A DNA stretch of 59,364 bases from an uncultured Ulvibacter sp. Lineage in GTDB: Bacteria; Bacteroidota; Bacteroidia; Flavobacteriales; Flavobacteriaceae. The notes under the pieces are model-generated. The model ran no database searches. It was given only the letters and a program-made list of their open reading frames with translations, and was not told the origin of the DNA. Shown here piece after piece: positions 52,921-59,364 of the stretch. The stretch is taken from assembly GCA_943789105.1 (NCBI GenBank), contig CALSSW010000004.1:1-59364 (forward strand). The letters run 5' to 3'. The stretch's first letter is position 1; each line of letters begins with the position of its first letter. The position numbers and the translations under genes were made by a program.

Positions 52921-55890
52921 TTAAAATTCTGTATCACAGTGAAAATTCTTGTTTGTTTTTTTGACTGGGGGTTTAGTCTTACCTCCATTTTCCTTTTCAT
53001 TAAGCATCATAGTCATTAGCTTGTTTCTCTCTGTTTTAATGGCTATTCTTTTTTGCTTATCTAAGTCCAAATCAAAATAGGTTTTTCCTTCTATAATGGT
53101 TTTTTCTGCCTTAGAATATACAGACATGGGGTGGCCATTCCACAACACTAAATCTGCATCTTTTCCTATTTTAATACTCCCAACTCTATGGTCTAAGTGC
53201 AATAGCTTTGCAGGGTTTATGGTTACTGTTTTCCAGGCCTCTTGCTCACTCATACCACCGTATTTAAATGTCTTTGCAGCCTCTTGGTTTAAACGTCTAG
53301 ACATTTCACCGTCATCACTATTAATAGCTACGGTAACCCCTTGAGAGGCCATTATTGCGGCATTGTAAGGGATGGCATCATTCACTTCATACTTATAGGC
53401 CCACCAGTCACTAAAAGTAGAGGCGCCCACTCCATGAGCAGCCATCTTATCTGCTACTTTATACCCTTCTAATATGTGTGTGAATGTGTTGATGCGAAAA
53501 TTAAATTTTTCTGCAACTTTCATGAGCATATTAATCTCGCTTTGCACATAACTGTGGCAGCTTATAAATCGCTCCCCATTTAATATTTCAGCTAGGGTTT
53601 GCAGCTCATCATCTTTGCGGTAGGGTTTGCCACTTTTTTTCAATTCATCGTATGCTTTAGCCCTGTTAAAGTAGTTAACATACAACTGCTCTACACCCAT
53701 ACGGGTTTGCGGAAAACGACTGTAACTCTCCCAGTTAGATTGTTTTACATTTTCTCCTAGTGCAAACTTGATAAATTTAGGGCTGTTATCATAAAGAAGG
53801 CCATCTGCATCTTCTCCCCATTTTAGTTTTAAAATGGCAGAACGCCCACCAATGGGGTTTGCAGATCCATGAAGTATCTGTATGGAGGTAACCCCACCTG
53901 CTAGGTTGCGGTAAATGTTTACATCTTCAGGGTCTACAACATCTTCTATGGTAACCTCTGCAGAGGAGTTTTGCCCTCCCTCATTAATAGAGAGCGCTGC
54001 AATATGGCTATGCTCATCTATAATACCTGCTGTAAGGTGTTTTCCTGTAGCATCAATTTCTATAGCATTTTTAACAGATAGATTTTTTCCAATTTTAGAT
54101 ATTTTACCATCCTTTACAAGTACATCGGTATTTTTTAAAATTCCTTCTGCCTCACTAGTCCAAACCGTTGCGTTTTTAAACAGTAGGGTTTGCTCTCTTG
54201 GCTGAGTTGGGTTTCCTAGACCTACATTTGGATAGGTTATAGGCATAATCTCACGAAGGGCACCTTTAGTTGCATTGTCTTTGTTTTTATCTGAAATGGC
54301 TTTGGCCTCGCCCATGTTTCTATTAGCAGTAAAGGTGGTTTCTATCCCACTAGGCAGTACTGCTTTGCCTGTAAAGCTCATCGTGTTTTTTTCAATAATA
54401 GCGGTTGTGCGGTACACATCATTAGTTTGTTTATCAGTAAAAGAAAGAGTTATCCAGTTGTCTTTATAGGTTAGTTTTGCAGAAAAATCTGTTTCGCTTA
54501 GAGTTACTTTAGCTTTTGGTTTTGCAGCTTCTCCAGAGATTTCTAGAGTATAACTAAGCCCTGCTAAGGCTAGGTTGTAAGATCCTCTTATATCTGTTTG
54601 ATCCATGGTGTTGATAACACTTCTTGTTCCTTGTACCCAGTTTTCGTGGAGTGTAGTACCCTTTTCAAATAAAGGGCCAGAGGTGATCAAAAAATTGGCA
54701 TATTTTCCATTGTCTAGTGACCCTACTTTGTCGCTAATTTGAAGCATACGTGCAGGCTCTGTGGTCAGTGCCTCTAAGGCCTTTGTTTTATCTAGCCCGT
54801 AATTAATAGCAACTAAAAGATCTTTAGTAAAATCTTTTGGTTTTTTAGACTTAAAGGTGGTTAGGGCAAAAGGTACTGCATTGTCTTGTAATGCTTTTGG
54901 ATTTGTTGGTGCTTGGTTCCAGGCGCGCATGTCTTCTAAAGATAGATAACTGGCCATGTAAGGATTACTTACATCATAGGGGTCTGGAAAATTTAATGGG
55001 ATAATATAACTCGCATTGGTTGCCTTTGTTTGTTGTATCATCTCATACTCATCACCGCCCCCAACAATAAGGTAGTTAATTCCAAACTGATTTCCAATTT
55101 TGGCTGCCCTTAAGTTGTTGCTTTTGTTTCCGGCCTCGAAGATGGATACTTTATTTTTATTTTTAAGTAAAGCTTCTAAAGATCTGTCTTTGGTAGGTAT
55201 GTTTCCTTTTTCATACCAATGTGCATCATGATATACTTGACGCAGCAATGCCATGGCTCCCATGAGAGATCCTGGGTAGGATTGTCTACTAGTAACACTT
55301 TTAGAAAATGAATAGTGCTGTGCTAACGCGTCATCAATAATACGCATTGCCTGGTTTCCTTGATCGTTAAGTGCTACAAGTAGTCCAGTACCACGTGCAA
55401 TTCCGTCCATGCTGTGGGTGTTTACAAGACCAAAACCTTCCTTACGCATTGCCTTAGCCGTTTTTGAGTCATAGGTGAAATGATCTATGGCGTTTTTCTC
55501 TGGCATGATATGGTCATTCCAGTAAAATCCATCTCGTGATGCACCGTATTGGGGAGAACGGCGTCCTCCAGAGGTGCGCTCAGGATTTTTAACCCCAAAA
55601 TTTGTGTAGGGATCTATAAATGAAGGGTATATAAATTTTCCTTCCAGATCTACCACAACAGTATTGCTTGGAATAGTTACGTTTTTACCAGAGGCTATTA
55701 CTTTTCCTTGTTTAATAAGTAGGGTTGCATTATTTATTTTGTTTGAAGGGGATACATATAATGTTGCATTAGTAAAAGCAGTGTATTGCGCATTGTTTTC
55801 TTTTACGCCATCGTTTTTTGGAAAGTATTCTTGTGAAATACCAATATGCGAAATACAAAGAACAAGCAACAGCAGTATGTTTTTTTTCAT
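52921..55890 (-). CDS. Secreted tandem amidohydrolase (inactive N-half, active C-half)
   Basis: A 989-aa protein with a signal peptide and two amidohydrolase modules separated by a linker. The N-terminal module lacks HxH (FIDPYTNFG) but keeps the late sandwich signature KVGSLDNGKYANFLITSG. The C-terminal module has GIIDEHSHIAAL (HxH), FISCHSYVQ, FTHILEGYK, VAINSDDGEMSRR (Asp) and GSIKIGKDADLVLWNGHP, so it should bind the metal and be active. Substrate is unknown. The gene is 21 nt upstream of the 429-aa paralogue, which resembles the N-terminal module. Confidence 0.88.
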   Translation of the reverse strand: MKKNILLLLVLCISHIGISQEYFPKNDGVKENNAQYTAFTNATLYVSPSNKINNATLLIKQGKVIASGKNVTIPSNTVVVDLEGKFIYPSFIDPYTNFGVKNPERTSGGRRSPQYGASRDGFYWNDHIMPEKNAIDHFTYDSKTAKAMRKEGFGLVNTHSMDGIARGTGLLVALNDQGNQAMRIIDDALAQHYSFSKSVTSRQSYPGSLMGAMALLRQVYHDAHWYEKGNIPTKDRSLEALLKNKNKVSIFEAGNKSNNLRAAKIGNQFGINYLIVGGGDEYEMIQQTKATNASYIIPLNFPDPYDVSNPYMASYLSLEDMRAWNQAPTNPKALQDNAVPFALTTFKSKKPKDFTKDLLVAINYGLDKTKALEALTTEPARMLQISDKVGSLDNGKYANFLITSGPLFEKGTTLHENWVQGTRSVINTMDQTDIRGSYNLALAGLSYTLEISGEAAKPKAKVTLSETDFSAKLTYKDNWITLSFTDKQTNDVYRTTAIIEKNTMSFTGKAVLPSGIETTFTANRNMGEAKAISDKNKDNATKGALREIMPITYPNVGLGNPTQPREQTLLFKNATVWTSEAEGILKNTDVLVKDGKISKIGKNLSVKNAIEIDATGKHLTAGIIDEHSHIAALSINEGGQNSSAEVTIEDVVDPEDVNIYRNLAGGVTSIQILHGSANPIGGRSAILKLKWGEDADGLLYDNSPKFIKFALGENVKQSNWESYSRFPQTRMGVEQLYVNYFNRAKAYDELKKSGKPYRKDDELQTLAEILNGERFISCHSYVQSEINMLMKVAEKFNFRINTFTHILEGYKVADKMAAHGVGASTFSDWWAYKYEVNDAIPYNAAIMASQGVTVAINSDDGEMSRRLNQEAAKTFKYGGMSEQEAWKTVTINPAKLLHLDHRVGSIKIGKDADLVLWNGHPMSVYSKAEKTIIEGKTYFDLDLDKQKRIAIKTERNKLMTMMLNEKENGGKTKPPVKKTNKNFHCDTEF

Positions 55891-56006
55891 AGCATTGAAG
55901 ATTTATTGTTTTTTTTCTTAAAGATACCAATATATGGCATCCAAAAGGGTATGTGTAGTTGTTAAAAAAATCATAATTGAAAATTTAAAAATATTTTAAG
56001 CAAACC

Positions 56007-57077
56007 TTATAATGGTCTATTGTCAAAATAATTTACCATCAGGGCCACCATATAACTGTATGTTTTAATTCCTTTGGGCTGGTTGTTTGCTTTTAAAAAT
56101 AAATTGTACCAGGCCTTAGATAGTTCTTCCATGGGGTTGTCATAGCTGTCCCAAAAATCACGCATTTCTTTATAGCTTTTTAAAATTCCAGGATGTATGG
56201 TCTCTAATGTTTCCAGGTATAGGTCTCTATCTCTGTAGGATAATTCATTTACACAATACCGAAGTGCGAAAATATACCCTGTGTATTTAATGTAAGTGTC
56301 ATCATTGTGTATTGCTGCAAGAGTGGCTATAAAGTTAGCCTCATTTTCTTTTGCGTACCCCAACTGGTGTGCCTGTTCATGGCATGCCACTACCGGAAAT
56401 TTATAAGACTTTATAAGTCCATTTACTTGCGCTTCTCCAGAGAACGGATTTAAATAACCACTATATCCCATGTAAGTAAGGCCCAGACTCCAGAGGCTTT
56501 TTTTGACACTTGTTGGCTCTAGAGACAAATTGGTAAAGGTTTTTTGAAGATTTGTATAACTGTTTTTTGTCAAATCAAGCATTTGCTTTTGAGAGTAGGG
56601 CAATTCAATCTTTACCGAATCTGCATACCCTAAGGTGTTATGAAGTTCATTTGATTTATTAATAACTCTGTTGGTCAAATCTATGAGCTGCTCGGTGGTG
56701 TAGTCATTGCCTAGATGTAATGATGTATGCAAGGGTTCCCTGTAATAATTAAAACCCCATAATAAATGAAACATAAAATACACTACAGATAGGTGGGCTG
56801 TGATATCAAAAACCAACTTTACAGGCTCACGCCTAAAGCCCTTAAAATTTTTATAAATCCAACGTAGTGCTACTATAAAAATTAAAGTGTAAAAAACATC
56901 CCCCACAGAAAAAGGTACCCAACCCCAAAGATTTCTAGCTATTTTTCCAATACAGGGATATAGCCCTAGACTATACCATTTTTCTATAAAGGAGGGATAC
57001 TGTTTTAAAAATTGGATCAATACAATTTGCACGGGCAGAAGCAGCGCAATAACAAGTGTAGATTTCTTTTTAAACAT
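56007..57077 (-). CDS. DUF3810 membrane protein with HExxH motif
   Basis: The 356-aa protein has about three N-terminal membrane helices (residues 8-110) and an extracytoplasmic domain with VACHEQAHQLGYAKENEANF. HEQAH followed by E at the expected distance is a gluzincin-like metallopeptidase signature, although the family has no assigned activity. The C-terminus (PKGIKTYSYMVALMVNYF) is conserved in Bacteroidota. It is divergent from pepD. Confidence 0.82.
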   Translation of the reverse strand: MFKKKSTLVIALLLPVQIVLIQFLKQYPSFIEKWYSLGLYPCIGKIARNLWGWVPFSVGDVFYTLIFIVALRWIYKNFKGFRREPVKLVFDITAHLSVVYFMFHLLWGFNYYREPLHTSLHLGNDYTTEQLIDLTNRVINKSNELHNTLGYADSVKIELPYSQKQMLDLTKNSYTNLQKTFTNLSLEPTSVKKSLWSLGLTYMGYSGYLNPFSGEAQVNGLIKSYKFPVVACHEQAHQLGYAKENEANFIATLAAIHNDDTYIKYTGYIFALRYCVNELSYRDRDLYLETLETIHPGILKSYKEMRDFWDSYDNPMEELSKAWYNLFLKANNQPKGIKTYSYMVALMVNYFDNRPL

Positions 57078-57226
57078 GATAGCAAAATACTAAAACCATC
57101 TTAAATTAAAATCAATAGTTACAGGTATTTATTATTTCAGTAATTCTAGGGTTTTAATGCCACAAATCTTAGTTGCTTTTGTAAAATCTTAGCATAAAAT
57201 CAATGTTTAAAAAAAATCAAATAGGT

Positions 57227-57234
57227 TACCTTTG
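57227..57234 (+). promoter_or_regulatory. -7 promoter element of pepD
   Basis: TACCTTTG fits TAnnTTTG exactly. It overlaps a possible TTG start codon at 57232, so translation must begin further downstream, at the ATG 57259. A -33 element is not clear. Confidence 0.6.
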
Positions 57235-57258
57235 TATTTCAATTTTAATGACAATACA

Positions 57259-58710
57259 ATGAGTGATGCTATAAGAAACCTATCTCCAAAACCGCTTTGG
57301 AATAAATTTGCAGATTTAAACGCGGTGCCCCGTCCTTCAAAAAAAGAGCAGGGTGTGATTAAGTTCATGAAAGATTTTGGTGCCTCTTTAGGGCTTCAAA
57401 CAATAGAAGATGAGGTAGGAAATGTTATTATTAAAAAACCTGCTACCCCTGGCATGGAAGATAGAAAAGCTATTGTGATGCAATCTCATTTGGATATGGT
57501 GCATCAAAAAAATAGCGATACGGTATTTGATTTTGACACACAAGGCATACAGATGTATGTAGATGGAGATTGGGTTCGTGCCAATGGAACCACTTTAGGG
57601 GCAGATAATGGGTTAGGAGTAGCAACTATTATGGCTGTTTTGGATAGTGACACCATTGCTCATCCATCCATTGAAGCGCTTTTTACCATAGATGAAGAAA
57701 CTGGTATGACAGGAGCCATTGGCCTAAAAGGCGGTTTGCTTGAAGGTGAAATTTTACTAAACCTAGATACAGAAGAAGATGATGAAATAGGAGTAGGGTG
57801 CGCCGGTGGTGTAGATGTTACTGCTAGTGGAAGTTACCATCAAATACCAGCTCCAAAGGGCCAAGGGTATCGTATCACTGTAAAGGGGCTTCAAGGTGGA
57901 CACAGTGGGATGGATATTAGTAAAGGTTTAGGAAATGCAAATAAAATGATGAACCGTTTGTTGGCTGCAAATAAAGATATTGCCCATATTGCATCTCTTG
58001 CCGGCGGATCACTTAGAAATGCAATTCCTAGAGAGAGTACCGCCATAGTTGTAGTTGCAACCCAAGATATTTCTGAGTTTGTATTGCAGATGGAGAAACT
58101 TCAATTTAACCTGGTTGAAGAGTACAGACTACTTGAGCCAGATTTAACCATAGAAACTCAGAAAATAGACCCTCCACAGATGGTTATGGCTTCTAAGGAT
58201 CAAACCACATTTATAAATGCAGTGTATGCAAGCCATAATGGTGTGTATAGAATGAGTCCAGCTATTAAGGGGCTTGTAGAGACTTCCAATAATATTGCAA
58301 AAATTTCTGTTAAAGATGCAACCCTGAAGATTGAATGCCTTACCAGATCTTCTGTAGATTCTTCTAAGGATGATATGGCAGCAACATTAACATCCGTTTT
58401 TGAGTTGGCAGGGTATGATGTGGATTGCAGTGGTCATTATCCTGGATGGGCTCCAAATATGGATAGTGCTATTTTAAAAGTAGTAGAGTCTTTATACATT
58501 TCTCTTCATGGAGAAAAGCCTAATGTGGCTGCTTGTCATGCAGGTTTGGAGTGCGGTATATTAGGACAAAACTATCCAAAGATGGACATGATAAGTTTTG
58601 GACCTACCATTAAAGGAGCACATTCTCCAGATGAGCGTGCGAGCATATCAAGCGCACAAAAATATTGGAAATTTGTTTTAGAGATATTAAAAAATATACC
58701 CCTAAAATAA
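57259..58710 (+). CDS. pepD: Aminoacyl-histidine dipeptidase (M20 family PepD)
   Basis: PepD hydrolyses Xaa-His dipeptides such as carnosine in the cytoplasm using two metal ions. Motifs: VMQSHLDMVHQKN, GTTLGADNGLGVA, FTIDEETGMTGA (catalytic Glu), GLQGGHSGMDISKG, ACHAGLECGIL and FGPTIKGAHSPDE. With the chosen ATG the protein has 483 aa and starts MSDAIRNLSPKPLW, the usual family N-terminus. A TTG nine codons upstream lies within the promoter box and is rejected. It converges with the isomerase gene across a shared terminator. Confidence 0.94.
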   Translation: MSDAIRNLSPKPLWNKFADLNAVPRPSKKEQGVIKFMKDFGASLGLQTIEDEVGNVIIKKPATPGMEDRKAIVMQSHLDMVHQKNSDTVFDFDTQGIQMYVDGDWVRANGTTLGADNGLGVATIMAVLDSDTIAHPSIEALFTIDEETGMTGAIGLKGGLLEGEILLNLDTEEDDEIGVGCAGGVDVTASGSYHQIPAPKGQGYRITVKGLQGGHSGMDISKGLGNANKMMNRLLAANKDIAHIASLAGGSLRNAIPRESTAIVVVATQDISEFVLQMEKLQFNLVEEYRLLEPDLTIETQKIDPPQMVMASKDQTTFINAVYASHNGVYRMSPAIKGLVETSNNIAKISVKDATLKIECLTRSSVDSSKDDMAATLTSVFELAGYDVDCSGHYPGWAPNMDSAILKVVESLYISLHGEKPNVAACHAGLECGILGQNYPKMDMISFGPTIKGAHSPDERASISSAQKYWKFVLEILKNIPLK

Positions 58711-58741
58711 ATCTTGTATCTATTTGGTGTATTAACACAGC

Positions 58742-58777
58742 AAAAAGCCCGACGGATCTACCGTTGGGCTTTTTTTA
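58742..58777. terminator. Bidirectional rho-independent terminator between pepD and the PPIase gene
   Basis: AAAAAGCCC-G-ACGG and CCGT-T-GGGCTTTTT form a strong hairpin with a 5-nt loop and a T tract on each strand. It serves both convergent genes. Confidence 0.92.
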
Positions 58778-58798
58778 TGATTTTTTTTAATGAAATTT

Positions 58799-59364
58799 CT
58801 ATTTTTGGGCTGTAATTTCTATTTCAAACACTAGGTCAGCGTTTGGAGGAATTACATTACCAGCTCCGCGTTCGCCATATCCAAGATAAGAAGGGACAAA
58901 AGCAGTTACTTTATCTCCAACAGACATCATAAGGAGCGCCTCAAGAAAGCCTGGGTTTAATTGTGCGTCTTTACTGTAAGACATTACAATAGGGGTATAA
59001 CCATTTTGAGCTTCACGTTGTGGGTTGATCATGTTATAATCTCTAGCCAAGATTGCTCTATTGGTATCAAATAACTTTCCGTTATCTTCTAGAAACCCAG
59101 CATAGTTCACTAGCACTTTTGTGCCCTCTGTTGGACGTTGGGTTTGTGTTTTGGTATCCCAGTGTACTTTAAGACCAGAGGGGAGTGTTTGAGCATCTTG
59201 TTTGAGTGCATCAAATTTTACTTTCATACCATCTGCATATTTTGTAACAGCATCTAGTTTGGCTTTGTTTTCCTGTTCTATTTTGGTCATTGCATCTGTA
59301 AAAGAAGTAATTTTTTGTCCTCCTTTGTTAATGATGTTTACCGTTTTAATCATCACATCATCTA
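58799..59364 (-). CDS. FKBP-type peptidyl-prolyl isomerase, partial (N-terminus off the right edge)
   Basis: The C-terminal FKBP domain is complete: GTKVLVNYAGFLEDNGKLFDTN, NPGFLEALLMMSVGDKVTAFVPSYLGYGERGAGNVIPPNADLVFEIEI. Codons before the first possible Met stay open to the window edge and encode DDVMIKTVNIINKG, which matches the end of a cyclophilin domain in flavobacterial cyclophilin-FKBP fusion proteins. It is therefore most likely the last 188 residues of such a fusion. It catalyses proline isomerisation, probably in the periplasm. Confidence 0.88.
   Translation of the reverse strand, partial: DDVMIKTVNIINKGGQKITSFTDAMTKIEQENKAKLDAVTKYADGMKVKFDALKQDAQTLPSGLKVHWDTKTQTQRPTEGTKVLVNYAGFLEDNGKLFDTNRAILARDYNMINPQREAQNGYTPIVMSYSKDAQLNPGFLEALLMMSVGDKVTAFVPSYLGYGERGAGNVIPPNADLVFEIEITAQK

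Noticed and set aside
57232..57258. TTG start for pepD giving nine extra residues
   Set aside because: The TTG lies inside a consensus TACCTTTG promoter box, and the ATG at 57259 gives the family-typical N-terminus.
1..59364. CRISPR array or insertion sequence
   Set aside because: No regularly spaced direct repeats, cas genes, transposase genes or terminal inverted repeats were noticed anywhere in the window.

Overview
The window looks like chromosomal DNA of a marine-type Flavobacteriaceae (Bacteroidota). The signs are a tmRNA with the tag GENNYALAA, tRNA genes without an encoded CCA, promoters of the TTTG / TAnnTTTG type, and family-typical genes (OstA-like protein, LptD, TamB, DUF349, DUF3810, DUF4159, GH3-beta-lactamase fusion, paired DUF368 proteins). 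Coding density is high and the DNA is AT-rich, most extremely in the first 12 kb.

Region 1 (1-12,330) is a defence island, nearly all on the minus strand and ending beside the 3' end of ssrA. It holds two cassettes. The first, in transcription order, is an AIPR-family protein, a MORC/MutL-like GHKL ATPase, a Z1-domain SF2 helicase and a PD-(D/E)XK (DUF4420) nuclease, with overlapping start/stop codons throughout. The second is an m5C DNA methyltransferase, an unrecognised 320-aa protein, McrB and McrC (McrC runs off the left edge); this resembles GTP-dependent BsuMI/LlaJI-type restriction-modification. Between them, on the plus strand, lies an unrecognised 212-aa gene. A 14-nt perfect palindrome precedes the AIPR gene. 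This is the most interesting part of the window.

Region 2 (12,330-25,000) is core chromosome: ssrA, an alanine/saccharopine dehydrogenase-like gene, kdsA, a tRNA-Ser/Pro/Arg cluster, a secreted hypothetical protein, a THUMP-like methyltransferase, a TrmH-family methyltransferase, a DUF4159 protein, rsmE, tsaD and tamB. Many genes here are broken by single-base frameshifts. With the island I count eleven such breaks before 21.9 kb and none in the following 37 kb. Each broken gene regains an exact multiple of three after one-base corrections, and kdsA and tamB are among them. Local sequence error is therefore the simplest explanation.

Region 3 (25,000-59,364) is intact core. It has ridA-lptD (minus); a plus-strand run amidase, MCE/MlaD, 4Fe-4S protein, HAD protein, CCG-domain Fe-S protein, small conserved protein and GH3-beta-lactamase fusion; and a long minus-strand set: methyltransferase, DUF349, aroE, two DUF368 (undecaprenyl-phosphate translocase family) genes, TPR protein, class III aminotransferase, OstA-like protein, purA, fur, spoT/relA, RNA methyltransferase, two amidohydrolase-family proteins and DUF3810. 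It ends with pepD (plus) and the FKBP half of a peptidyl-prolyl isomerase cut by the right edge. Several of these genes concern the envelope: KDO synthesis, LPS transport (LptD, OstA-like), TamB, MCE lipid transport, peptidoglycan cleavage and undecaprenyl-phosphate recycling.
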